Assembly: GCF_024662015.1 (NCBI RefSeq)
Contig: NZ_CP102480.1
Location: 3,528,501 to 3,592,500 of the forward strand
Direction of reading: 5' to 3'
From: Nisaea acidiphila
GTDB taxonomy: Bacteria > Pseudomonadota > Alphaproteobacteria > Thalassobaculales > Thalassobaculaceae
Length of the DNA: 64,000 nt
Shown: piece after piece, positions 33,672 through 43,331 of the stretch
Layout: every line of letters starts with the position of its first letter
Position numbering within the stretch: position 1 is the first letter of the stretch
Notes under the pieces: generated by a model
The model's input: only the letters and a program-made list of their open reading frames with translations
Databases searched by the model: none
Told to the model about the DNA's origin: nothing
Position numbers and translations under genes: made by a program

Positions 33672-33954
33672 CGTTGTCTTTCCAGTCGACGCTAAGCTCT
33701 TCCTTCCAGCCGAACCGGACCACATGGTCCTCGACGACATATTTCACCCGGCCAAGTCCCTCCAGCTCCGGCGACCGACATTGGAGATGGAGGACGCCGT
33801 CTTCCGCCTTCATCTCGCAGGTTCCGAAGCCGAAATCGGCGTGACCTTTGTCTTCCGCCCAGCTGGCCGGGATCTTGTGGGCGAAATGTTTGCAGAGTTG
33901 GACCAGATAACGACCGGCCTTCTCTGTCGGGATCGTTGCGCTGGATGTGTGCAT
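33652..33954 (-). CDS. DUF2218 family protein, siderophore-operon associated
   Basis: 100-residue small cytoplasmic protein of the DUF2218 family, with ATIPTEKAGRYLVQLCKHFAHK at the N-terminus and WKEELSVDWKD near the C-terminus. The family often sits in iron or siderophore operons, and here it is the last gene of the siderophore unit, with a start overlapping the ATPase stop (ATGA). A role in iron release from siderophore or in cytosolic iron handling is possible but unproven. Confidence 0.75.
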   Translation of the reverse strand: MHTSSATIPTEKAGRYLVQLCKHFAHKIPASWAEDKGHADFGFGTCEMKAEDGVLHLQCRSPELEGLGRVKYVVEDHVVRFGWKEELSVDWKDNEKAPEA

Positions 33955-34760
33955 CAGTCTCTCCGTGGGGTGGTTTCTTGATCCGTTACGTCATCGGCGA
34001 GGATGATCGGACGGCCGCGTGAGCAGGTTTCTATACGTGCCTCGACGCCATACGCCGCGCGGATCATCTCCGGGGTCAGACCGCCAACGACCGGTCCCTC
34101 CGCGAGCAGCTTTCCATTCTTCAGAAGCACGAAGCGGTCGCAGAACCGCATGGCGAGATTGAGGTCGTGGAGGGCGACGAGACAGAGGGCGCCGCCCCGA
34201 TCCGCCCGGTCGCGCATCAGGCCGAGCGCCTCGATCTCCCATTTAAGGTCGAGCGCGCTGGTCGGCTCGTCGAGCAGGTAGAGCAAGGGCTCCCGTGCGA
34301 GCACCTGGGAAAATCCGAGCCGCTGGCGCTGCCCGCCCGAGAGGGCGCCGACCGGCTTGAAGAGCTGGTCTGTCAGGCCCAGCCGTTCGAAGGCCGTCTG
34401 GATCCGCCTCTCCTGCTCGGCGTTGCCGAGTTCAGGCAGCGCGGCACGGAGGGCGCTCCAGGCATATTCATAGGCCAGCAGCGCGCTGGCCTGCGGCGCC
34501 GTCTGCGGGCTGTAGCCGATCGTACGAAGTTTCTCTGCCTGGCCGAGGCCGGTTACCTCGCGATCCCCGACCTTGACCGATCCGCTATGGCGCAGGAGCC
34601 CGGCGATGGTCTTCAGCAGGGTGGACTTGCCCGCTCCGTTCGGGCCGAGGACTGCTACCATGCTGCCGCCCCGCATGACCGGCAGGGTGATGCCGTCGAG
34701 GACGGTATCCTTTCCGTAGCTGCAGCCGAGATTCTCTATCCGGAGTACCGCGCCGCTCAT
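33954..34760 (-). CDS. Iron-siderophore ABC transporter ATP-binding protein, FecE/FhuC type
   Basis: 268 residues from the ATG at 34760, which overlaps the permease stop by 4 bases. Walker A GPNGAGKST is at residues 39-47, the signature LSGGQRQRLGFS near 140, and Walker B ends LLDEPTSALD. A frame open further upstream lies inside the permease gene. It energises uptake of a ferric siderophore through the FecCD permease. Confidence 0.92.
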   Translation of the reverse strand: MSGAVLRIENLGCSYGKDTVLDGITLPVMRGGSMVAVLGPNGAGKSTLLKTIAGLLRHSGSVKVGDREVTGLGQAEKLRTIGYSPQTAPQASALLAYEYAWSALRAALPELGNAEQERRIQTAFERLGLTDQLFKPVGALSGGQRQRLGFSQVLAREPLLYLLDEPTSALDLKWEIEALGLMRDRADRGGALCLVALHDLNLAMRFCDRFVLLKNGKLLAEGPVVGGLTPEMIRAAYGVEARIETCSRGRPIILADDVTDQETTPRRD

Positions 34761-35833
34761 TTGCCCCTCCGCTGCAGGACGATCAGCGTCACGAAGACCG
34801 GGATCCCCACCAGCGCCGTCACGATTCCGACCGGAATGACAATCCCGGAGACGATCAGCTTGGAGCAGATCGAGGCGAGGGACAGCAGGGCGGCACCGAC
34901 GATAACGGCGCCGGGCAGATAGAAGCGGTGATCCTCGCCCAGCAGCATGCGCGTGATATGCGGGGCGACGAGGCCGACGAAACCGATCGCGCCGACAAAG
35001 GCGACCGCCATGGCCGAGGCCAGCGCCGCTCGCATCAGCGCGCCGAGCCGCAGGCGATGGATCGAGAGACCGATGCTGCGCGCATGTTCCTCTCCGCCGC
35101 GCAGCACCGTCATCTGCCAGACGCCGCGGATCGCGAACCCGAAGACGACGGCGAGAGATACCGTCACGGCGCCGACCGACTCCCATGTCGCACGGGTCAG
35201 CGAGCCGATGCTCCAGAGCACGCTTTCCTGCACGTCCTCCGCGTCGGCGACGAACTGCAGCAGGGAGATCAGCGCCGAGCAGCTGAAGAGCAGGGCGATA
35301 CCGAAGAGAATGATGGTTTCCGTGTTCGAGCCGAACGTGTGTGCCAGCGCCAGGATCAGCAGGCCCGCCAGCGCCGCGAATATGAAGGCGAGCAGGGGTA
35401 ACGTGACTGCAAGGCCGATGCCCGGCAGTTCCAGGTCGAAGACGATGGCGAGCGTCGCGCCGAGGATCGCCGCCCAGGAAATGCCGAGGGTATAGGGACT
35501 GGCGAGCGGGTTGTTTAGGGCCGTCTGGGTTTCGGCGCCTGCGATGCCAAGCGAGCCGCCGACGACGATCGCCATAAGCGCGACGGGGAGGCGGATATCG
35601 AACAGAATGATGCGCTCGGATATCGACAAACCCTCCGGTTCGAACAGGCCCGCGAGCGCGGTGCCCGCGTCGAGCGATGACGGGCCGGTCAGCAGATCGG
35701 CGGCGAAAGAACCGCAGGTCAGGAGCAGGAGACCCGCCAGCAGCAGGATGCGGCGGGTCCGGAGTTGCCGGACGCGGAACGCGAAGCTCCTGCTGTCTGA
35801 AGAAGGCATGTCACGCAAACTTGAAAGGGTCAT
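34757..35833 (-). CDS. Iron-siderophore ABC transporter permease, FecCD type
   Basis: 358-residue BtuC/FecCD-family permease with about 10 spans, the conserved GAETQTALNNPLASPYTLGIS (near 103-123, given here in part), and GAIGFVGLVAPHITRMLLG near 280. A single permease gene implies a homodimer. The start used has only a weak ribosome site; an internal ATG at 35809 (MPSSDSRS) is an alternative. It lies 12 bases after the binding protein. Confidence 0.88.
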   Translation of the reverse strand: MTLSSLRDMPSSDSRSFAFRVRQLRTRRILLLAGLLLLTCGSFAADLLTGPSSLDAGTALAGLFEPEGLSISERIILFDIRLPVALMAIVVGGSLGIAGAETQTALNNPLASPYTLGISWAAILGATLAIVFDLELPGIGLAVTLPLLAFIFAALAGLLILALAHTFGSNTETIILFGIALLFSCSALISLLQFVADAEDVQESVLWSIGSLTRATWESVGAVTVSLAVVFGFAIRGVWQMTVLRGGEEHARSIGLSIHRLRLGALMRAALASAMAVAFVGAIGFVGLVAPHITRMLLGEDHRFYLPGAVIVGAALLSLASICSKLIVSGIVIPVGIVTALVGIPVFVTLIVLQRRGK

Positions 35834-35845
35834 CTCACGGCTGTC

Positions 35846-36982
35846 TCACTCACTGAGGCTGACCGCGTAGACACCGTCCATGTCCGCGGGTTTCAGCCGG
35901 CCGAGTAGCGCCGCTTTTGTGGCTTCAGGATCGAGCTCGGCGAACAGCTCCGGGTGCAGCCACTTGGCGAAGACCTGGAGGGCATAGACATTGAGCGGCG
36001 AGTTGTAGAAATGGTGCCAAATCCCGTAGGCGCGCTTCGCTTCGACCGCCGGAAGCGAGGAAATACCGGGCCGAACGGTGACGCCTGCAAGGGTCTTCGT
36101 GGCGGTCTCTTCGTCGACGCCCGCTCCGAGGACAATGGGGCCGCCCGGCGTCGCGCCTCTCTTCAGAGAGCCGACGGCGGTTCCGATATAAAGGTCGGGA
36201 TTGCTCTCGATGACATATTCGAGATTAAGCGGCCCGGCCGCACCGGGGACGACGTCCGCGGCTATGTTCCGTCCCCCGGCCGCGTCGATCAGCGTGGAGA
36301 GCATGCCGCGCGCGATGGTGAAGCAGCAGCCGGAGCCGAGGCCCGCCCGCACGTCCAGGAAGACGGACGGTTTTGGGCCCGCGAAACCTTTCAACGGGCC
36401 GGTCACGCGCGCGATCTCCGTCCGGTAGAACGCATTATATTCCTTTGCCTCGGCTTCCAGGCCAAGGACCTGGCCGATGATCTCCATGCTCCTGGCGGTA
36501 TGTTCCAGCGGGTTGTCGCGGAAATCGATGAAGAGCACCGGAATGCCGGCTTCCGTCAGCGCGTCGATCACCACTTGCGAGCGCTCGTTCGGCCCGTGCC
36601 CGCTCAGACCGAAAAAGGCGGCATCCGGTTGCAGCGAGAGCGCCGTCTCCAGGCTCACGCTCTCGGTCGTGGTCTGGCCGTAGGTCGGGATGTCCTTCAG
36701 CGCTGGGAAGGCGGCGGAGAACCGCGCATAGCCGTCAGGGTCGAAGCGCTGGAATTCGCCGAGCATGCCGGCGGTGCGGGCCACCGGATCCTCGGTCAGA
36801 AGCCCGAGCGCGATCAGGAAGCGTCCCTCTCCGAGCAGTACCCGTTCCGCCGGATTTTCCAGCGTTACCGTCCGGCCCTTGAGATCGGTGATCTCCATGG
36901 CCGAAACGCCGACAGCTCCCCCGGTCAGGAGAGCTGCGGCGAGACCCAGAAGCCCGCTGAGGGCCGAGATCTTTCTTTGCAT
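35846..36982 (-). CDS. Iron-siderophore ABC transporter substrate-binding protein
   Basis: 378 residues from the ATG at 36982, with GAGGA 7 bases upstream. A Sec signal (about 1-29, ending GVSAM) precedes a class-III binding fold with ITDLKGRTVTLENPAERVLL, typical of FecB/FepB-like proteins. It carries a ferric siderophore from the receptor across the periplasm. It lies 10 bases after the receptor gene, and the permease follows. The protein is somewhat longer than usual (about 300-340). Confidence 0.88.
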   Translation of the reverse strand: MQRKISALSGLLGLAAALLTGGAVGVSAMEITDLKGRTVTLENPAERVLLGEGRFLIALGLLTEDPVARTAGMLGEFQRFDPDGYARFSAAFPALKDIPTYGQTTTESVSLETALSLQPDAAFFGLSGHGPNERSQVVIDALTEAGIPVLFIDFRDNPLEHTARSMEIIGQVLGLEAEAKEYNAFYRTEIARVTGPLKGFAGPKPSVFLDVRAGLGSGCCFTIARGMLSTLIDAAGGRNIAADVVPGAAGPLNLEYVIESNPDLYIGTAVGSLKRGATPGGPIVLGAGVDEETATKTLAGVTVRPGISSLPAVEAKRAYGIWHHFYNSPLNVYALQVFAKWLHPELFAELDPEATKAALLGRLKPADMDGVYAVSLSE

Positions 36983-36992
36983 CAAGTCATCC

Positions 36993-39140
36993 TCAGAAAC
37001 GTCCGGTCAGGCGGAAGGTCGCGGTCAGCGGATCGCCGTAGAAAACACCGCGCGCGGTCGTGTTGTTCACCCGCTCGACATATTCGTTGTCCAGCAGGTT
37101 CTCGACGAAGAGGCCAATCTCGAAATTCTCGTTGATCGGGTAACCAGCTGCGGCGTTGACGACAGCGTAACCGGGCGCATCGATCTTCACGCCATTGGAG
37201 ATCGCCTCGAAATCGCCGACTGCCTGGACACCGGCGCCGACATAGAGGTCCTGCAGCGGACCCTCGAGGAAGGTGTAGCGGCCCCAGATCACGCCGCTAT
37301 GTTCCGGGGTCGGGTCGGTGTCGAGGTCCGTGTCCACATAGCTGTAGCCGGCGCTGATCTCGACGCCCGGATAGGGGCTGCCGGCAAGGGAGATCTCGAA
37401 CCCGACCGTGTCTTCCTCTTGTGACTCCACGAAAGACCCGACATTGTCCGGATCGTCGGCCGCCCGGTTCTCGTCCTGCAGCCAATAGACCGCGGCCTGT
37501 CCCTGCAGGAAACCGTCGAAGAGGGATACCTTGGTGCCGATTTCGACCTGCCGGCCTTCGATCGGATCGAGCTGGGAGCCGTCGGCCTTCTGTTCGCTCT
37601 GCGGCTGGAAGATCTCGGAATAGCTCGTATAGACGGTCGCTTCCGGCACGATGTCGTAGCTGAGGCCAACCATCGGCACGAAACGGTTCTCGTCGATGCT
37701 GGTCACCGTCGAGCGGCCGGTATCCTCGGTCTCGCTGTCATAGACCGCATAGCGGCCGCCGAGAGTCAGGTTGAGCCCGTCATAGACTTGCAGGCGGGCA
37801 TAGCCGTAGCCGCCGAACTCGTCGGTTTCTGTCTCGGTATTGAGCCGGAAACCCGGCCCGACGCCGGGATAGGTGATCTCCGGCTCGACCAGATCGTAGG
37901 GATTGAAGGTGTTGATGTTCTGGGTGCCGAGCGAGAAGTCGAAATTCTGCTTCATGTCCTGCTCGGTGCGCCGGTAGTCCGTCCCGATTGCGAACTCGCT
38001 GCGCCGTTCGAAAAAGGTGAAGGGCTGGGCGTAGTTGAGGTCGAGATAGGACGTCTTCTCGTCGAACCGCCGCGCGAAGACAAACATCGTGAAATCGCCG
38101 GTCGAGGCATCGACAGAGGTCGAAGCGAGGGCGTTCTTGATGTTGGTGTCGCGGTCGTAGATCCGGCTGTTCAGCTTCAGGACGCCGCCGTTGTCGAAAG
38201 TGTATTCGGCGTCGGCGAAGCCTTCCGCTGTGTTGATCTCGCGCTGGTTCCAGGGTGCTCCGAAGAAGGTCTCCGTACCGACATTGAGGAAGGAGCCGTC
38301 CGAGAAGGTCGGCTGTCCGCTCATCGAGACCGTGTCCTCGCTCTCGTGAATGCCGCCGAAGGAAACTGTCAGATCCTCGGTGACGTCGTACTCAACCGTG
38401 CCGTATCCGCCGCCCTTGTCCTGCTGCGCGATGTCCAGATAGCTCTGCTTGGTGAAACCGTAGCCGATCAGGCGCCCGCGGACCTGTTTCCGGTCGCCGC
38501 CGGCAACCTGAAGGTCCGCCTCGCCGCGGTAATTGTCGTAGGTGCCGAGATGCCCTGTCGCGCTGCCGCCGTTCTCTCCGTTCGGCCGCTTACGTACCAG
38601 ATTGATGGTGCCGACCGGCTCGCCGGACCCCTGGAAGACGCCGGACGGACCGGACAATACCTCGACGCGGTCGAAGAACACGAGATCGGGCGCGGTGCCG
38701 TAGAGGCTAAGGAAGGAGCGCGGGGCGCCGTCGACATTGTAGGTGAAGACCTCGTGGCCCCGGGAGTAGAGCGATCCGTCGAAGCCGTTACCGGTTGCCG
38801 TCGTGACGTTCGGCAGCAGATAGCCGGCCTCTTCCAGTGTCGTCGCGTTCGCGTCGTCGAGGCGCTGGCGGGTCAACACGTTCACCGTCTGCGGGATCTC
38901 ACGGATGTCCGTTGGCTGCTTGTAGCCGACGGTGGAGCGGCTGCTCGCGTAGGAGCCGGTATCCTCGGTCACGACCTCCTCGTCGCCTTCGACGACGATG
39001 CGGTCCAGCGTGACCGCCTCGCCGGAACTCTGCGCGCGCGCAGGGCCTGCCTGAGCGAGCGCGCCGACGCAGACAGTGCCGAGCAGAAACGCCCGCAGCA
39101 TCTTCCGGCCGTACCGGTTCATCTCATTCGCATCGGTCAT
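36993..39140 (-). CDS. TonB-dependent siderophore receptor
   Basis: 715 residues from the ATG at 39140 (GGGGA upstream); the frame is open to 39239 across the iron box and is not used there. A signal region ends near residue 37 (PARA). The siderophore-receptor plug contains REIPQTVNVLTRQRL, FYR-type RGHEVFTYNVDG and VEVLSGPSGVFQGSGEPVGTINLVRKRP (in part). The barrel ends TATFRLTGRF. It heads the siderophore operon and lies opposite an AraC-type regulator. Likely ligands are hydroxamate or catecholate ferric siderophores. Confidence 0.9.
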   Translation of the reverse strand: MTDANEMNRYGRKMLRAFLLGTVCVGALAQAGPARAQSSGEAVTLDRIVVEGDEEVVTEDTGSYASSRSTVGYKQPTDIREIPQTVNVLTRQRLDDANATTLEEAGYLLPNVTTATGNGFDGSLYSRGHEVFTYNVDGAPRSFLSLYGTAPDLVFFDRVEVLSGPSGVFQGSGEPVGTINLVRKRPNGENGGSATGHLGTYDNYRGEADLQVAGGDRKQVRGRLIGYGFTKQSYLDIAQQDKGGGYGTVEYDVTEDLTVSFGGIHESEDTVSMSGQPTFSDGSFLNVGTETFFGAPWNQREINTAEGFADAEYTFDNGGVLKLNSRIYDRDTNIKNALASTSVDASTGDFTMFVFARRFDEKTSYLDLNYAQPFTFFERRSEFAIGTDYRRTEQDMKQNFDFSLGTQNINTFNPYDLVEPEITYPGVGPGFRLNTETETDEFGGYGYARLQVYDGLNLTLGGRYAVYDSETEDTGRSTVTSIDENRFVPMVGLSYDIVPEATVYTSYSEIFQPQSEQKADGSQLDPIEGRQVEIGTKVSLFDGFLQGQAAVYWLQDENRAADDPDNVGSFVESQEEDTVGFEISLAGSPYPGVEISAGYSYVDTDLDTDPTPEHSGVIWGRYTFLEGPLQDLYVGAGVQAVGDFEAISNGVKIDAPGYAVVNAAAGYPINENFEIGLFVENLLDNEYVERVNNTTARGVFYGDPLTATFRLTGRF

Positions 39141-39201
39141 CGATGTGTCCCCATCCCCAAAAGTCACACACTCTTCAGTCTTTCGGTATCTGAAATTGAC
39201 A

Positions 39202-39217
39202 ATCATTCGCAAATGAT
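39202..39217. promoter_or_regulatory. Fur-like iron box between siderophore receptor and AraC regulator
   Basis: ATCATT-CGCA-AATGAT: 6-bp perfect arms. On the other strand it reads GCGAATGAT, the same core as the boxes at 23951 and 27068. It lies 62 bases before the receptor start and covers the earliest possible start codons of the divergent regulator, so it can control both genes. Confidence 0.65.
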
Positions 39218-39293
39218 GGATCGTTTGACCGATCGTCAAACCCGTTTGATTTCAGGTCAGAGGCTTCCCGTTTCCGGAGGGCCCGCCGTCGCC

Positions 39294-40286
39294 ATGGCGA
39301 GCATGGATCTCAGTTTTCAGGACTTGTCGCGGCAGGTGAGAGCCGATGCGAGTTTCTACCGGATGCTCGGCAGCACCGGCGAGGAAGCGCCGGTGGTGTT
39401 GCGCGGAGAGTTCTTCATCGCGGATTTCCGGTCCGGCCTGCATATCCATGCCACGGACGCGGTGGAGCAGAGCAACACGGCGACGGAGCTTGCGCTTGAG
39501 CCGCATATGTCGGTTTCGGTGGTACTGGATGGTGCGACCTCGGCGGCGATCGACGGCGTGCCGCTCAATCTGTCCGTTCCGAAGGGAGCGGAGGCCGGCG
39601 GTCTGATCTGGTCGGTCGCCCGTCCCGCGCGGCTGAAGCGGACAATCCGCCGCGGACAGCGGATCCAGAAAATCAACATTTCCGTCAGCGCGGCCTGGAT
39701 CGAGGATTTCCTCGCGCATGGCGAGGCGCCGAACAGGATGTTGAGTCAATTCTCCTCGACCCATCTTGCCATCCGAAGCTGGCGGCCGGCGTTCGATACC
39801 GTTCTCGGTGCCCGCAAACTGCTCGACTGTCTCGGGAGCGAAGGCTCGCTCAACCGGTTGTCGCTCGAAATGCTTGCCTTGAGGATTTTGCGCGACGCAT
39901 TCGAAAGCATCGAACGACCGGCAAATGGTCAACCTGGGAACGATAGGGCGCTCCTCCTGCGCGACTACATCGCTGAAAATCTGAGCGGAGAGCTAAGTCT
40001 GAACTCAATAGCCGCGGCGACGGGCATGAGCGTCAGTACGATGCAGCGGGTTTTCAAAGACGCCTTCGGCGTCACCGTGGTGGATCATCTGCGCCGGGCA
40101 CGGCTGGAAATTGCGCACAGGGCGCTGGTCGAGGACGGCATGCCGATACAGCAGGCGGCCTTTCTCGCCGGGTACAGTTCGGCCGCTAATTTCGCGACCG
40201 CCTACCGGAGGATATTCGGACGGGCGCCGTCCGAGGCGCGGCTTACCGACGCTTTGGAAGACAATGCGCCGTTCGTGAACGGTTGA
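39294..40286 (+). CDS. AraC family transcriptional regulator, PchR-like
   Basis: 330 residues from the ATG at 39294; in-frame ATGs at 39213 and 39216 lie inside the iron box, so the downstream start is preferred but not certain. The N-terminal ligand-sensing part (about 1-220) is PchR/cupin-like. The C-terminal double helix-turn-helix (about 230-320) has LSLNSIAAATGMSVSTMQRVFK and the signature AAFLAGYSSAANFATAYRRIFGRAPSEAR (in part). It is divergent from the siderophore receptor; the family activates receptor genes in response to the ferric siderophore. Confidence 0.85.
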   Translation: MASMDLSFQDLSRQVRADASFYRMLGSTGEEAPVVLRGEFFIADFRSGLHIHATDAVEQSNTATELALEPHMSVSVVLDGATSAAIDGVPLNLSVPKGAEAGGLIWSVARPARLKRTIRRGQRIQKINISVSAAWIEDFLAHGEAPNRMLSQFSSTHLAIRSWRPAFDTVLGARKLLDCLGSEGSLNRLSLEMLALRILRDAFESIERPANGQPGNDRALLLRDYIAENLSGELSLNSIAAATGMSVSTMQRVFKDAFGVTVVDHLRRARLEIAHRALVEDGMPIQQAAFLAGYSSAANFATAYRRIFGRAPSEARLTDALEDNAPFVNG

Positions 40287-40428
40287 GCCGTCTCTGCGTG
40301 ATGGCGGCGCAGCCGCTTGATCAAACCTCAATTTTCCCGGTGGCATTGTCACGCAGGAGACTTTGTGGCTCCATTCCGGTGAGGGAAATTCCATCCAACG
40401 TTGACGTCACATCGACCCGGAGGGTGAG

Positions 40429-43233
40429 ATGCTGCAAGCCGCCGAAGCTGATTCAGAAACCGGCGTAGTCTTCAATACGGGACCGCTATCTCCGGGCGAG
40501 GTGCGCGGCTTGCCGCCCGAGGCCTTCTATACTCGTGACGCCGATGCGATCGCCGACAATCTTGCCGTGACGATCGGCGTGGGGCTTTCGAGCGAGGAAG
40601 CGGCGAAGCGTCTGTCCGCTTACGGCCCGAACAAGTTGAAAGAAGCGGAGAAAGATTCTCCGCTCGTCATGTTCGCGAAGCAACTTCTCAATCCGCTGCT
40701 GATCATTCTCCTGATCGGTGCGGTGATCTCCGGCTTCACCGGTCACCTCGTCGACGCAATCGCGATCGCCGTCATCGTGGTGCTGAATGCGACGATCAGC
40801 TTCCTTCAGGAATACAAGGCCGAGAAATCGCTGGCCGCGCTGAGCGAGATGGCAGCGCCCATGGCGAATGTGCGCCGGGACGGCGACTGGAAGGAGGTGC
40901 CGGCGCGCGACCTGGTACCCGGCGATGTTCTCCGGATCAAGGCGGGCGACATCCTGGCGGCCGACGTCCGGCTGATCGAGGCCAATCGCCTGCAGATCGA
41001 CGAGGCGGCCCTGACCGGCGAGTCCGAGCCGGTCAACAAGCACGATCAGGTCATTTCCGGCGACGAGCAGGCGGTCCTCGCGGAACGTTTCAACATGGGC
41101 TATTCGAGCACGTTGGTCAGCAACGGAGCAGGGGTCGGGCTCGTCACCGGCACCGGAATGGATACCGAGGTTGGCCATATCGCCGGATTAATGGCCTCGG
41201 CGGAACAGCCGAAGACGCCGTTGCAGGAACGCATCGAGAGTCTTTCCAAGATCCTGATCGGGGCCGCCCTGATCGTTGTCGCCATCGTCGTGGGCATCGG
41301 GATCGCGAACGGCATGGATGCGTTCGAGATGCTGAACACGGCGATCTCGCTTTCGGTTGCCGCGATCCCGGAAGGAATGCCGACCATCGTCACCATCGTA
41401 CTTACTCTTGGTTCCCAGGCGATGGCGCGGCAGAACGCGCTAGTGCGGCAACTCAGCTCGGTCGAGACGCTGGGGACGACGTCTGTCATATGCTCCGACA
41501 AGACGGGCACTCTTACGCAGAACCAGATGCAGGTGATGCGGCTCTGGGCGGGCGGCAAGGCCTGGAGCCTTTCCGGCGACGGTTTCGATCCGAACGGTCA
41601 ATTGCTGAATGCGGAAGGCGTGGCAGCCGATATGGCGGCGGAGGACGACCTCCGGATCATGCTCATGGTCTCCGCATATTGTAACGAGGCCCGGTTGAGC
41701 GAGAAGGATGGGCGCCCGTCCGTTCAGGGCAATCCGACGGAAGGAGCGCTCGTCGTCGCTGCCGCAAAGGGCGGGATCTCGCGCAAACAGCTGAAGGAAG
41801 AGCAGAAGATCGAGCATCTGCGGTCTTTCCCGTTCGATTCTACCCGCAAGATGATGAGCGTTCTGGCCCGGTTGCCCTCGGGCGAGATCGTCCTCGGGGC
41901 GAAAGGCGCGCCCGACGTGATCCTGAAACGCGCCACCGGTATCCGCCTGAGTGGCGAGGAACTGGAACTCACCGACGAGCGGCGGGCCGAGATCTAGAAG
42001 GTCGTCGAGGGCTTCGGCGGGGATGCGCTCCGCACGCTGGCAGTCGCTTATCGCAGGCTGGAGAAGGAGCCGGCCGGCGACGATCTCGAACATCTGGAGG
42101 ATATCGAGAAGGACGTGATCCTGGTGGGTATCCACGGGATTATGGATCCGCCGCGCCCGGAAGTGCCGGATGCCATCGCCGAGGCTCAGAGCGCGGGCGT
42201 CCGCGTCGTTATGATCACCGGCGACCATGCCGTGACCGCAAAGGCGATCGCGGAGCAGATCGGGATCCGCCGTTCGGAGGAGCAGACGGTTCATACCGGA
42301 GCCGAGCTCGACGAGCTGACCGAGGAACAGTTAACCGAAACCGTGAGGCATGCCGCCGTCTTCGCGCGGGTGACGCCGGAGCACAAGCTCAGGATCGTCA
42401 ACGCGATGCAGGTCAACGGCGAGGTTGCGGCGATGACCGGCGACGGGGTGAACGACGCGCCGGCTCTCAGGAGCGCGGATATCGGTGTGGCGATGGGGAT
42501 CACCGGAACCTCGGTCGCCAAGGACAGCGCGGCGTTGGTGCTGCTCGACGATAATTTCTCGACCATCGTGACGGCGGTCCGCGAAGGCCGGCGCATCTAT
42601 GACAATCTGCTGAAATTCATCCGTCAGGCTCTGACAGCGAACGTCGCCGAGGTGTCGGCGATCCTCTTCGCCTTCCTGCTGATGGGGGCCGATCCGCTGC
42701 TGACCCTGACACCTCTGATGATCCTCTGGGTCAACCTGATCTCGGACGGTGTCCCGGCGCTTACCCTCGGGATGGAACCGGCGGAAGAGGATATCATGAA
42801 GCGCAAGCCCAGGAGCCGGGCGGAAAACATCTTCACCGGCGGATTGGGGCAACGGATCATCCTGCGCGGGCTCGGGCTCGGCTTCCTGACCTATTGGGTC
42901 TTCCAGCGCGCATTGGACGGGGGGCTTGCGATCGAGTACGCACAGACAGCCGCCTTTGCGACGCTGATTTTCGCCCAGCTCTGGCACGTCTTCGATGCTC
43001 GCGCGTCGACGACGATCTTCCGAAAGAACCCGCTCGGCAACCGGGCGCTGCTCGGTGCAGTCGCCTTCTCTGCCGGTATGTCGCTTCTTGCGATCTATAC
43101 GCCGCCTGGCAATTTCGTGCTCGGAACGGAACCGTTGAGCCTCAGGCACTTGCTGGAAGTCGTCACGATCGCGGCTTTGCCGACACTTGGGCTATCGGCG
43201 GTGAAGGAGGTCTTTCACTTCCGCTTCCTCTGA
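40429..43233 (+). pseudogene. P-type cation-transporting ATPase (Ca2+/type II-like) interrupted by one in-frame TAG
   Basis: Reads as a 935-codon gene with a single TAG at 41995-41997 (codon 523). Both sides are in the same frame and are continuous in family sequence. The upstream part has TGES (196-199), PEGMP in the fourth membrane span, and DKTGTLT with the phosphorylated Asp357. The downstream part has TGDGVND (670-676) and the remaining spans. The stop falls in the nucleotide-binding domain, so the first fragment (522 residues) lacks the hinge and half the membrane domain. TAG ends many intact genes nearby, so recoding is unlikely. A sequencing error or recent nonsense mutation fits best. 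The start has a strong GGAGGGTGAG site. Confidence 0.85.
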
Positions 43234-43331
43234 GCCTGCTGGGATTTTCCGGAGATCCTTTAAAACCGGATCACAGGCGGTATGATGACAACCATTGGCG
43301 TCCTTAAAACGCCTTTTGGGTCAGAGCGTTC

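Noticed and set aside
37788-39293. A long plus-strand open frame running into the AraC gene
   Set aside because: It is antisense to the siderophore receptor gene. Only the part from about 39294 encodes AraC-like sequence.
41995-41997. TAG read as pyrrolysine or another recoded amino acid
   Set aside because: TAG is a normal terminator of several intact genes in the window, and no methylamine methyltransferase genes are present.
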